Assembly: GCA_008694505.1 (NCBI GenBank)
Contig: VZDJ01004378.1
Coordinates: 19,608,239-19,672,238, forward strand
DNA from: Cyanoderma ruficeps
Lineage: Eukaryota; Chordata; Aves; Passeriformes; Timaliidae
Reading direction: 5' to 3'
DNA length: 64,000 bases
Positions within the stretch are counted from its first letter, which is position 1. Each line of letters begins with the position of its first letter. The position numbers were made by a program, and so were the translations under genes. The notes under the pieces are model-generated. The model did no database searches and was not told where the DNA came from. It saw only the letters and a program-made list of their open reading frames with translations. Positions 50,588-62,458 of the stretch are shown one piece after another.

Positions 50588-50633
50588 CCGAGAGAAATGC
50601 CCCGGCTCCGCCGAGAGAAATGCCCCGGCTCCC
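50588..50633. repeat. Two-copy 23-bp tandem repeat inside the CpG island
   Basis: Two adjacent 23-bp units begin at 50588 and 50611 and match at 22 of 23 positions; each contains the core AGAGAAATGCCCCGGCT. It lies about 300 bp upstream of the candidate first donor on the minus strand, so it could duplicate a promoter element or simply be a slippage product. Confidence 0.85.
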
Positions 50634-50892
50634 AGCGCCCCCCGTCCTGCTGCCGGGACCGCGGGCTGCGCAGGACGCGGGGAAAAGTGCAGGCATGGGT
50701 GACACGCCAACGCTGTAACATCACCCAGCGTGGAGTTACGGGGTAACTTAGCGGAAAAGTAGTAACAGCGGAAATAAAATGAGGTCTGAAGCATACCCGA
50801 AAAACTGCAAGACGTGGTCTCAGATGGACATCACAACAGGAACTCCACATTGCTTTTTTTTCTTTTTTAATTACCTCAAAATGTGACTTCTC

Positions 50893-51252
50893 AGAATTAC
50901 AGAATCAGTTAGGTTGGGAAAGACCTCTGAGATCATCGAATCCAATCTATGAGCCAACACCATCATGTCAATTAGACCACGGCATTAAATGCCACATCCA
51001 GTCTTCTTAAACACCTCCAGGGACAGACGGGTGGCTCCACCACCTCCCTGGCCAGCCCACTCCCATTTCTAACCATCCTTTCTATGAAGAAATCCTTTGT
51101 AATGTCCAACTTAAACCTTTCCTGATGCATTTTAAGTCTGTGTCCCTTTGTCTTGTTGCTGGCTGCCTGGGAGGAGAGACTGACCCTCACCTGGCTACAC
51201 CCTCCTTTCAGGGTGTTGGAGAGAGCAGTAATGTTACCCTTGAGCCTCCTCG
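50893..51252 (-). mobile_element. CR1: CR1 LINE 3' fragment, inverted
   Basis: The plus strand shows the inverted CR1 end: AGAATCAGTTAGGTTGGGAA, GACCTCTGAGATCATCGAAT, ACCTCCAGGGACAGACGGGT, GTGTCCCTTTGTCTTGTTG. It is 5' truncated near 51252 and lies about 170 bp right of the CpG island edge. Confidence 0.95.
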
Positions 51253-52632
51253 TCTAGCACTTTTAAACACACATCCTCGGTACCACGACGAGAACTTACC
51301 TATATTACTGTATTTTAAGTAACATCAGCATGTACCTCACGTTGTTATCACCTACCAGTTGACAGCGCTGAAAACAGTTTCAAAATGCAGAGCATCTTCA
51401 CTTATTTCAAGGGAAAGTACTGTCAGTACATCCAGAAAATATCTGGCACCTTCAGCACTGACCCCCAACGAATGACGCAGAAAAGTTGACACAGGATTAA
51501 TGTTCCCAACTCCAAAAATAAGTCTTCTTGCTCCATCCAATTTTCATAAAATCATCTGCTATATCTCAATTATATAGCAGAGTGACTAGGAGTCCATTAT
51601 CTTGGGCTAATGTTCCACTCACAGTCTTTTCATTCTGTACCTTGGAATCAGAGTTAATTAACAGGCTGACTATTCTTTCCTCAGTACTTTTTAATGCTTC
51701 TGTAGAAATGTGTGTTTATATATTCCTGGCTGTGGAAGATTGCTTTGTCTTCTCAGCAGTGAGGTATAAAATGTTGAATAATACAGAGAACATATCTAAT
51801 GATGAAAACAAAAGGGAAGTTTCTTTGTACAAAGCTTTTTATAATTAAACAGTACTTCTTCCCAAAGGAAGGTTCTGGAATGAGATAATTCACTCTGATG
51901 AGAGCTACTCACCCAGGCTTTCTTACTGTGGAGCTTTAATTCACAAGGGTGGTAGCAGTCTACAGAACAGACTGAGTCTAGCTTTGGGAAGCAGTTCTGC
52001 GCATGTGTGCGATTCATGACTCATTTATGCCTTGCCTTGTGACAGAGCAATGCTTTAAAAGCTATTTTCAAGGACACCATATTTCACACTTTAGCACTTT
52101 AAGAGCTCCATAAAAAGCATGGAATTCTTCAAGTTGTGCTAAACACCCATGGAGGGGTCACTGTTTCAGATACACAAAGTATGTGGTATTAGGCTGTTGG
52201 GTGCAGCTGAGTAAGACGGTGAATCCCCACTATGCTTTTTGCTTCTCCTGGAGGCCACTGGTAAACTTCTGTTACTTATTCCTCAGAGTGCTTTCCTAGC
52301 TTTATAGAGTTCTTGTATTCTTGTCTGAGATAGAAGGGGGAGGCTGGCAGCACACCAGAGTAGCAAGAGTTTATGGAGAGCTCAGGCCTCTCCTCACAGG
52401 GCTTACACTGAATCATATGCGTGCTGATGCTTTCATGGGTTACACAATGCTGAATTATGTCTCAGATGTCTTTCATTAAAGGATCTCTAATAGGGAAAAT
52501 GGGGGTGAAATGCCCTTAAAGTATCACAGCTTCAGATCTGAGGACACAGAGAACTGATGAGTAGTGGGAGTTTGCACGTCACTCCTTAGGATAGTCAGGT
52601 GGCAAAAATACTTAACTATCACCACAAATACA

Positions 52633-53140
52633 GAGAATCATAGATGGTTTGGGTTGAAAGGGGCCTTTAAAGGTCATGTAGTCCAAACTCCCTGCCAAGT
52701 GCGGGGATATTTCAACCTAGACCAGGTTGCCCACAGCCCCATCCGACGTGGTCTTGAATGCTTACAGGGATGAGACATCAGCCACCTCTCTGGACAACCT
52801 GTTCCAGTCTTTTACCACCCTTCATTGTAAGTGATTTCTTCCACATGTCTAGTTTGATTCTGCCCTCATTCAGTTTAAATCCATTCTTCCTTATCCTATC
52901 ACTACACGCTGTTGTGAACAGTTTTTTCCCTGCTTTCTTGTTGGTCCCATTTAGGGACTGGAAGGTGCCATAAGGTCTCCGGAGCCTTCTCTTCTCCATG
53001 CTGAACAGCCCCAGCTCTCACAGCCTCATAAGAGATGTGCTCCATGCCTCTGATCCTCTTCATGGCCTTCCTCTGGACTTTTTTCAGCAGGTCTAGATCG
53101 TTCTTGTGTTGGAGATCCCAGAGCTAGATGCTCTGGACTA
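52633..53140 (-). mobile_element. CR1: CR1 LINE 3' fragment, inverted
   Basis: The plus strand shows AGAATCATAGATGGTTTGGG, GGCCTTTAAAGGTCATGTAG, ACCAGGTTGCCCACAGCCCC, TTCTCTTCTCCATGCTGAAC and CCTTCCTCTGGACTTTTTTC, all CR1 hallmarks in inverted orientation. It is a separate insertion from the 50.9 kb copy and of a different subfamily, judging by its end. Confidence 0.95.
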
Positions 53141-53243
53141 GGGAAAGAATTTGCCTGCACTGTATACATCTGTGACCAGGAATAAACAAACAGGAAGCCC
53201 ACAGCTAGCAGAATAAAAGAATTCTTTTTTTTTTTTCCTGTAG

Positions 53244-53473
53244 AAGCACCAGAACTACCAATCCTTAAATCCTGTTAATTTGAGGGTCAGAAAAAGGAAG
53301 TGAAAACTACTCCAAGAAAGGGGAGAGGCTGTGTTCCATCTTTGACATAGGCTTTTAATTAGAGCATATTTCCAACCCATTTTAAATAGCAGGGATTCAA
53401 GTAACTTGAAGAAGGACCTGATGTTTGAGGTTTTCAGAGAATGTCAAGGACAGGACTGTTTCCTAAGGGAAAG
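53244..53473 (+). ncRNA. Candidate non-coding exon on the plus strand
   Basis: A very strong pyrimidine tract and acceptor (T-run, then CCTGTAG at 53237-53243) precedes 230 nt that end at a strong donor GGGAAAG|GTGAGTGG. All frames contain stops, so if it is an exon it is non-coding or UTR. It sits just right of the 52.6 kb CR1, where skew suggests rightward transcription. This is based on splice-site appearance only. Confidence 0.15.
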
Positions 53474-55387
53474 GTGAGTGGGGAGCCAGAATTGGTAACA
53501 TACCTGTCAGGGCAGGTACCTCACCATCCAGGACCCACTCTCACATTCAGTTGAGCCAGACAGACCTAGAGACAGTCAGCCAGAAGTCCAGATCATAAGG
53601 CAATGTCACAATGAAGAAAGAGATGCAAGGTGAAGCCAGGAGCAAAATCCTTTATCTATGTTTAGGATGAGGTCCAGCAACCACCAAGGCAATGAGAGCA
53701 GTCTGATGTCAAGCCAGGAAGTCAGGCCAGAGGTTGAAGCTTGAATCAAGACTTACTATCTCCCAGATTTAATACTCTTCTAATGCAGTTCAAGTAAGGC
53801 ATAAGGGCCCAGGGCTGTACCTAAATAGAGCTCTTGGGCCTATGGGTATAAGTAGAAGCTGCAGATGGGGCTGCATAGCACTATTAAGGCTTATTAGTGT
53901 GCCCAGGACCACAAAGAGTTCATCTGGTTCCTTTTTTCTTTACAGGATAAAATTTGCAATAGTATATTGAAGCAAGCTTTTCACCTCAGCTACCCACAGC
54001 TGCTCCTTTCTGACTCAACTCTTGAGAAAGGAGGAGTGAAATCGTTACAGAGGAGCTGTGTGCTAGACATGAAGCTGAGCTGAACAACTTCCACCAGAAG
54101 TGTGGGAGCTTCTGGCAGTGCCACCATCTGAGGGTTAGCTCCCAAGTGCCTCTGTTCTCAGTAAACAAGATAAAATACTTCAGAGTTGAAGGTGAACAAC
54201 AAGAAGGCAGAATGTTTTGTTTTGTGGTTGTGCATATCTTTGATTTTGATATGTACATGATTAGGGCAGGTAGATACTATAGGAATACAAACAAGCTCTG
54301 TTCAAAAAGAAGATAAAATTTGCATTTTTTACAGATAACATGCTTGTAGAGTAGCTAGAGGATATTCATTGTAATCCTACTGGGTGTTGTCTTATTATCT
54401 GGTGTTAACACATGCCACATGGGGCTTTACTGGTAAAGGAAAACAAAGACTAAAAGCAACAGCAGAGTCTGAAGTAATGTGAGAATTCTGCAATCCTAGC
54501 AAAGGAGACTTCTGCACACACTCACTTTGTTTTTTGGTTTCTCTGAAGTGGATAGTAGTTTCCTGCTACACCTATAGATGTAGGGAACTCTAACAAAAAG
54601 GGAAAAATTAACAAAACCAGAAAAAAAAAAAACCTAGAAATACTGTACTAAAAATATTAAGAAGAAAAATATAGCAATTTTATGTTTTCAGGGAAGCTGT
54701 CTTCCTTGCACTTCCTGGAAGTTTCAGCTTCCAACATCTGTCAAAGAGAACAGAAGCTTTTGTTCTCAGCTTAAAAAAAATCATTTTAAGTAAAAGTTAA
54801 ATTTGGGACCAATGTTCTAATTAACAACATTTGGTTTTAATTAACAAGCAGCAGGGGTTTGACAGAGAAGTGAAAAACTTCGTAGGTAAATGCTCATTTA
54901 GGGTGGTTTTAGTGTGTTCTGATGGAAGGAAGTTCAGTTTTGGGTCCCTCCTCTGTGGGAAAGCCCTAGCTACTGGTAGGGCCATGAGCTCTGTGGCCTC
55001 TGAGCTCTTGTGGCCTCACTGCATAGCTTCATGTTTTGGAGCAATTATCTGCATTCTGACATTCATGAAATTAGAATTTTAATTAAAATTAGAAAGGACT
55101 ATTATTGTCTGGTAAGAACATTGTACATGGTAGGAAACAATGTTTAGTAGTAGCCTTTTTATCATTGAGTTTGGTAATGCACAGTTGGTTTAGAACAAAT
55201 GTTTTGAAGCTTTAAAACCACCAACATTGCTAACGATTTGAGTGTCTCATTTAAAGTCAGCACATTTATGCTAATTAAAAATGAGATGAAAATATTTCCA
55301 CTTTGATTCTAAAAGCTGTATGGCAGGTATCCGAAGTGTTCCTTATTTACAGTACAGTAATTCTCACTGTCTTCAATTTCTTCACAG

Positions 55388-55612
55388 GTACAAATGCTAT
55401 CCTTAGGAAATTACTTTTGCTGCAGTAGTCCATCATTTACCCCAGCTATTCACAGGGCTAACATAAAAGAAGTCAAACTTGGTTTTCCACAGTTAGATCA
55501 CATTCTTATTTTATTAGATGCAGAGCTATTCATTCTGTCACAAACCTTGGCACTGCAGAATGTTCCTCTCTCCTTTAGATCTAAGCTTGTCTCTATGAGA
55601 TGTCAGTCCTGA
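55388..55612 (+). other. Splice acceptor followed by a 72-codon open frame, tentative
   Basis: The acceptor CTTCAATTTCTTCACAG ends at 55387. Seven bases later an ATG opens 72 codons to a TGA (MLSLGNYFCCSSPSFTPAIH..., ends SMRCQS). No family is recognised and the Kozak context is ordinary. It could be a last exon of a rightward transcript or chance. Confidence 0.12.
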
Positions 55613-56753
55613 TTTTCTGCATTATATTTAGTTATTTAGGACATGATGTTACAGGATTTTTAATTCAACTCAGGCATTTTTCAAGTACCCGCATATTTTT
55701 ATTCTTTTGCATCACCAGTTCAAGTATTCTTAGCCCTGATCTGGTTTGTCATTTTTGCAGTTTTCAGTATGCTCTTGTCTGACAAGTCCCTTTAAATATC
55801 TGCTGTATCAGCTCCTCTTCTGTCTTGGAGAAGCTCCTTCCCCCCACTGTGTCTGTTTTTAGTCTTCAACTTTCATGTAGAGGACTTCACATTTCTCCTG
55901 TACAGTGAACTGAGCTTGGTAGGATTATATTTAGCTGTATCAGTAGGATTTTAATCCAATAATCCTGTTGAGAGGGAGTTCTTCCAGCAAGGAGACCTAA
56001 TGCACCTGTTTCACCTGCCACTTAGCTTACACACTTGCAGTCAGTTTTCTTGAGAACTCTTTGTATTAGTCTTAGTATTGTGAAGAAATAGAAAACAGCA
56101 GTGCATCAACTCTTGCACTAGATGGTAAACATTGAAGATGTAAAACATTCACATTGTGTGGAGTGTCAGTTCTTTCTGCCTGCTGCTGGGAAGTAATGAA
56201 TGAATTCCTTATTTTGCTTTCCTTATATGCGTGGCTTTTGTTTCCCCTATTAAAATCTCTTTATCTCTACCCACAAGTTTTCTCCTTTTCACCTTTTGGA
56301 TTCTCTCTCCATCCCGCAGAGGGGGTGTGGGATGTGTGAGTGAGCAATTGCATGGGGCCAAGATGCTGGCTGGGGATAACCCATTGGCACAATTCCCTCA
56401 CCACTTGCCAATTTTTTTAGGAAGGAAGGAACACATACACACATTAAGATCAGTGTGCTCCAGGTTGAACCTTCTTTTTCAGAATTTCTTGCTGATATGT
56501 TGCGTTTTTCTCAGTTACAGAATGGAATAAATATACTTAAATTCATAAACCTGTCTTTCAAAAGGACAGAGCCTACTTCTGGGGGGAGGAAGGGACCTCC
56601 ATAGCATGAGGCTTCTTTCTGTTCCCTCGTCAAGTCAGTGGGCAATATCTGCTAGCCCCTCCATTACAGGCTTTTTATCAAGGCTCTCTTCTGTGTTTCC
56701 TTTTGTGAGTCTTTTTGTTCCCTGGGATGATTCTTGCACCTTTTTATTTTTTC

Positions 56754-56767
56754 TTTTTTTTTTTTCN
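56754..56767 (+). repeat. Poly(T) tract of 12 ending CN
   Basis: Twelve T at 56754-56765, then C and an N at 56767. The N sits beside a homopolymer as at 21557. Confidence 0.9.
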
Positions 56768-59420
56768 ATTGGATGCAATACTGTTCTATATCCTAAATTT
56801 AGAAAAAGAAAGTTCATTTCATTCCAAATGAGTCCAGGCCCTCTCTTTTCTCAGATCTATTTTAGTTTGCTTGCTAAGCAAGCCTGTTCAGCTGGACCAT
56901 GACAGGTACCAATATGGTCCCCTGTGACTAGCTTTTGAGATTGATGCTTCAGTTGAAGCAACAACTTCAACTGGTCCTTAGCAGATGCTGTCTTGCTGTA
57001 AGCCTCCCTCCTGACCCTTGGCTGCCAGCTTGATTCATACCCTTAATGTGTGTAGGTTTTATTTCTTTCTATTGTATGTCCTTAATGCACAATCCACGAA
57101 ACATATTCTATTTCCAGGCCTCATCATAACCTTAAGCAGTGGTGATCATGTCTCAGTTCCTTCATTTTCTTGGCAGATAGCTATGTTCAGTTAGCCTGTA
57201 AATGCTTGGTCTCCAGCACATCATTACTGAAAACAAAACATATATTCACTGTTCAGGGTAGTTATACAGTCAGTGCTTGGGGGATTTTGTCAAAGAAAGT
57301 GTACTGTCACATTCCATTTCCTCTCACAGACAAGCATTCATTAATTCAGTGTAAAGCACAGACATCTCTCAGAGTCTTGTTTGGATTTTTATTTAGCAGT
57401 AGGGCAATTGAATCATGACTCCATCCACCTCTGCAAATGTGTGTTGTGATTACATGGTCTCCAGCCTGTCAGAAGCTTATGAAACATTTTCTAATCAGGG
57501 AAAGGCAGCTCAAGCAATTTTCTCTCTTTCAGCTCTTGTACCACACAGCTCCTGTGTCATCTGACACTTTGTTTATATTATAAGAAATCCTGATGCTGAG
57601 AAAACTATGTAAAAGTAACACACCCCATGTGATTTTTGGTCCTTTCCATGTCATGCAATTCTATTTTGCATTCTTCATCATGTCCTTCTTATCTTCTTAT
57701 TATAAAAGGCCTCACATCTGGTCCTTGACAGGCTGATCTTGATATGCTGAGAGCTATGTTTTTAGATGTAAACATCACAAATGAAATATGATATATATGC
57801 TCACCATTGCCCCAGCTGCAGGAAACTTCTTGTCATTCCTCTCTGCTTGTAGCCTTGCTGTCTGCAAATCTAGTTGGAAGTTGCCTAGATGGTTCTGCAT
57901 TTCTGTCTTATGAAATATATGACCTGTCTTTTCCTCTTAGGTTTTATTTGTGTGTGTACAGTTGTCATGAAACTTGTCCACAAGCAACAGCCTGAGTCCT
58001 TTATTTATTTGCAGAAGAGAATATACATTATCAAGGATGAGGAAAATGCTAGAGCCCTGTGAAATGGAAATCACAGTGGCCACCTTCGAGAGGATGGAAG
58101 GGGAGAAGAAAACAACCAAGGAAAATACACTTAGGTGCTTTTCCCATCCTAGAAATAGCCCAGCATAAGTTATCTATGTGTCAGCCCTAGAAGATAACAA
58201 GGTAATGAGCAACAGCGGCATTAATTAATAAGAACAAATCATGTGGAATTATCCTCCTTTGCTCTGCCCAAGAAATTTTCTGAGTGGGACAAAGTCAATG
58301 TGATATATTTTAAATTTGGTAATACCTTAGTAACTACAAGGATGCAGTCTATATACAACATCTGTAAAGTAGGAAAATAATAATGATGTATTTTAATATT
58401 CTGGTTTGAAAACCAGAAAAGTTGACAGTGGGTCCTGTGGGTTTTAGAAAATAGTTAGAAGTAATAGAATAGTATCCTTAATTCCATGTACTTTATTGAA
58501 ATAAATATTATACTGCTATAGTATATATCTTTAATACTATACTATTTCAGGTATACTAGCTTTGCTAATTTATTTATTGGGTTTTTTTTACTTTATACAC
58601 TATTTCTGGTTTATTTTAGAAAATAGAGATTTATTTTATTTTTGTATTAATTAATTTAATTTCTAATACTGCTATACTAGTTTAACTACTTTATACTAAC
58701 TTCATTACTACTATATAGGCTTTCCTACTGCTGTAATAGAGGTAAGTATATAAGTTACCATAGAGCTCATAACACTTAATTGTGGAAAATGTATGCGTGG
58801 AAGTTCATGAAGTCCAGCCAGTCTACAGCATTTATTTGCTGAAGGAAAGCATTCACCCAGTGTAAGCTTTCTTCAATACCCACAAATAGATATGAGTGAA
58901 AAAACCCACTGCAATTAGACACTTTATTACATTAATCTCCTGTGTGCATTTCTGACCTGATTCTGCACTGTGGTATTTTTGTACTACAGAAATGAATCTA
59001 TCTCTTCCTAATGAGCTTCACCAGAGGGAATGGGTGTGGATTCAAGCTATTGCATCCTGAAAACTGAAAAAACATAGTTTCAAGGTTTGATTTTTTTCAT
59101 GAAAGTTCTATCTTAGCAAATAGCTCCATTAAATAATTCTTCTCATAACTAAAAATGACCTAGATGATTACTTCTAATAAATTGTAGTGATTCTGAATTC
59201 AGTTCTGCCTCCATGGGTAGAGTTCTGTAAAGTCAGTGGAGTGATCATTATAGCATAACTGAATATGACTAAAACCACCTGCTCCCCTCCCAGCACACCT
59301 CAGAAAAGCACTGCTTGGCAGAATGTGTTCTGAACTGCTGTACTTCATCCGAATGATGTTGTGGTGCATTTTGGCTTTACCAAATTTCTGCATGCCTCTG
59401 TTATTTGTTTTATAATGGTG

Positions 59421-59817
59421 TGTCCCTGTACCCTAATGTTAAACCGCTTTTTGGTTTTTCCTTAATTATGGGTCCTGTCCATCACTCTGCAACCCTGCCC
59501 AGTTGGAAATCTGGAAAGTTCTAGGGGGGGGGGACCGAGTGATTGGCAGAGTCCCTGCCTTCTCCTCCCTTTTTTATGTATGGAATTGTTCTACTGATTA
59601 TCCTTTTGCTCTGGGTCACTCCCTCCCCCACTGGGATTGGTACTAGATTGTCCCCTGCCCCTTTCCACACCCCCTGTACTTAAGGGGAGACCCAGAGGGA
59701 AAGACTCACTTTTACATGGGCCACCCTTTGGGTAAAATAAAATCCTGTTGAAACCCACGGGAAGTCCTCTTTTCTTCCTCACCATCGCCACGTTTCTGCC
59801 TGGGGCCAAGACCCACA
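59421..59817 (+). mobile_element. Solo LTR, retrovirus-like
   Basis: About 400 bp from TGTCCCTGTACCC to GACCCACA. A TATA-like box TACTTAAG (59677-59684) is followed about 50 bp later by a polyadenylation signal AATAAA (59736-59741), the U3-R-U5 layout of a retroviral LTR. The flanks TGGTG (left) and AGGTG (right) match at 4 of 5 bases, a possible target-site duplication. No primer-binding site or viral gene follows. A 10-G run lies at 59524-59533. The 210-codon minus-strand open frame at 59591-60223 is an antisense artefact of this region. Confidence 0.6.
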
Positions 59818-62458
59818 AGGTGGGAGAGGTACCGAGCTGTAGCCTGAAATGCGAGTTTGGTGTAAGAGCTGCCCGGAAACCAGAACAGAACGCCCGCAGA
59901 ATGATACAACTGGGAAGTCTAGAATTAAAAAACAAACAGCAGAGGGAGATATACGAATAGGAACAGGAGAAAAAATGTGGATTCGAGACCTGATAGCAAA
60001 TGAGCATGTGGTGCAGCAGGAGAATGAAGGGAGATGGGAGGGTAACTGCTGGTAGGTGCCCAGTCTGTGAGCCTCTGAGAAACCAGCCCATTGCTAGGAT
60101 TAATAAAAAAGTGGGGGGAGTTGAATTTTGAATTTCCTGGAATTCCAAGGAGGGAAGATAACTAGGTTTGGGGTTTTGGGTTGGTTTTTTTTTTTTCTCT
60201 TTGTCCTGTTTCAGGTGAAACACTCTCCGCTCAGGGAATTTTTACTTAATTTACTCCCAGTTAGAGCCGGATACTAATGACTGGTTCAGGTATTAGGCAG
60301 AAAAAAGAGGGAATGTATTTAAACACTTTGAGAGACACCTTTCATTCCTCAGGCTCCACATTGGCCAAACACCTCCTTCCATCCGAGTCTCCTGTTTCAC
60401 TGCAGGTCATGCATAGTCACCCCGAGGGGAGGTAGTGTTTGTGTGATGACTGTTCTCTAGCACTCCACCCTCTACAACCCCTTCCTTTCTCACTCCTTCA
60501 CTTCAGGTCTCTCTGGGGCTGCATATCTCCAACACTTTACATGACATCCCCAGCTGTTACAGAGGTGTTAAACACCTTTTCTTTCTGGTAAATCCATGGT
60601 TTTCTCTGGTACTACAAAAATGGCTAGGCAGGCCATAAAATTGTTAATACCACTATTCATATACATGCAAAAAATTCTCAAAAGAAAATGTTACTTTTAA
60701 CCAATTTTAAACTAAAAAGTTTTACAATGCTACTGATTAAATCTAACTCAAATCTAGCTGCAATTGCATGTTTTTGCCCCTAAATATCCTCCCCTGTCTT
60801 CCATCAGATACAATTTTTGTGTCTACTAAAAGCAGCCTCTTGATGATGGGGAGAGACTGCCTCTTACTAAACCTGTCTGCAATGTGGCCCTATGTGGTGA
60901 AAACCAAAAACAAGGCAAGATAGTCCATCCCTGCTAGTGCAAACACTTGTGAACAATAATGTGATCAAGTGGTTGCTAAGTTATTTTTGTCCCGAGAAGT
61001 CAAAGTTTTTTTCTTGAAAGTGAGAAAGTTCTCACATAGGCATTTTTTTCTATCTCTGCACATCATGTACTGCTGCAAGCATTAGTTGTGATACCAGCCT
61101 GTGAAGATGGTGATTGTGATGGGTTGTGAAAATGTCTTGCCTTCTTAAGCACTCTGAATCTAAAGCCTCAGAGGCACAAAGCTTTCTTCTTCTATTGCTG
61201 TATTTGCAGACACCTTAGGTGAAGGGCAGTCTCAGAAATATTTTTCCCCAAAGTATATTCTTAGGGTGTTATTCAGGGTTTGGTGTGGGGTATTTTTCCC
61301 TCTTGCTAAGTTGGTACCTTAATGCCACAGTGTTTGTATTTTCTCATTTCCTCAATGTCAGGAATGTCCCAGATTGCTCAGAATTTTTCAAGAATATTTG
61401 TCTGCATTAATGAAGATGTGCTTTACCTCTGGGCCCTCCCTTTGTGTTTTCAATTATGGGACAAATTGTCTCTCTGATAAGTTTCCACATTTATTGAAGT
61501 GTTTTCCAGCCTGTAGTTTTCAAGAGCTGTAGGGATACACTCCGATACCCTCTAGTTGGTTTGAACCCCAAACTTGGTCCTAGATCCATGAGCCAGGGGC
61601 TGAGGGATAACAAAGAGATGCTGTCAAACTTTCCATCCTGAAGTGCTAAAATAGGAGCCCTGTCAAACTTCTGATTAAATTCCATGGGGCCATGATTTTA
61701 CCCTTATCTGAAAGCCATGGTATTTCTCCTTCATGGTCAGTGTATGCTTAAGTAGACCTGGTCCTTAACTCCAAGTCTAAACAATTAAGTCAAATGTTTT
61801 GTTACAGTGTGAGTCTTGTCTGAATTATTACAATTAAGACTCATCTCTACTGTACATTGGAAAAACAGTTTTGAAACACATGCTTTGTGCATCCCAAAAC
61901 ATGGCCTGGCAGCCTTTCAAAAGTAATATACATTGTGTTTCACTGTAGAGTGCATTTGCATGTTAACAGCAATATAATAACATAGAAATATCTTCACAAT
62001 ATCTCCAAGACCTAAATAAATATCCTCTTTTATCATAGATTGAAATATTGAAGTAGAAAGTCCAAGAATTTGACCCAAGTTCCAAAGAATAAGCCTGTCA
62101 GGATTTATGGCTGTTTCTCAAACAGAAGAAAACTTTACCCTGAAAGGGCTGTTTTGTCTGTGAGTGATGCCCTAGGGTACCTTGAGCAGGAGCTTCCTTG
62201 CCTCAGTGAGGCTGAGGTGAGCTACTCTTCCCGGGGAGCTCAAAATCCTTATTACCACTGACATTAGTACACTTGCCCTGTAGCTCACAGCCGCCTGTGT
62301 GCTGGAGGCTCCTCTTGCTGGTGTCAAGCCCAAATATAACGAATGGACTGTAGGATCAGTGTTTGAAGCTGCAGATGGCTCCTATAGGCACTCTCACTTA
62401 CCCTCTGTGCCCGACAATGCATAAATCACTAGCACCATCTGCCTGCTGTTTCTTTCAG
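59818..62458. other. No supported gene
   Basis: Directly right of the LTR is a more GC-balanced, purine-rich stretch (59818-60060) whose two overlapping plus open frames (59748-59960, 59849-60055) have no recognisable product. It might be residual element sequence. The rest is T-biased. Confidence 0.45.

Larger units (their letters stand above)
49740..50720. promoter_or_regulatory. CpG island, probable promoter (possibly bidirectional)
   Basis: About 1 kb of very GC-rich, CpG-dense DNA with many GGGCGG/CCGCCC (Sp1-type) boxes, set in roughly 40% GC surroundings. Unmethylated CpG islands of this size normally mark promoters of vertebrate genes. A good minus-strand splice donor (G|GTGAGG) lies at 50284-50288, and the candidate minus-strand exons lie to the left. 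The base skew of the plus strand changes sign across the island, which would fit transcription leaving in both directions. Long open frames here on both strands reflect the lack of AT-rich stops in GC-rich DNA and are not called as genes. I see no clear TATA box, so dispersed initiation is likely. Confidence 0.85.
53474..59420. other. No supported protein gene; T/G-biased plus strand
   Basis: T exceeds A on the plus strand, the reverse of the left arm. Includes the 55.4 kb open frame and an A/T-rich patch at 58480-58740 with a recurring motif. No repeat family recognised. Confidence 0.5.

Noticed and set aside
49839..50705. Very long open frames on both strands (up to 287 codons) in the CpG island
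   Set aside because: They overlap each other in several frames and encode only Arg/Pro/Ala/Gly-rich sequence. GC-rich DNA lacks stops by composition; this is the promoter island.
59591..60223. 210-codon minus-strand open frame
   Set aside because: It runs antisense through the solo LTR and the flanking purine-rich stretch, with no domain, splice site or start context.
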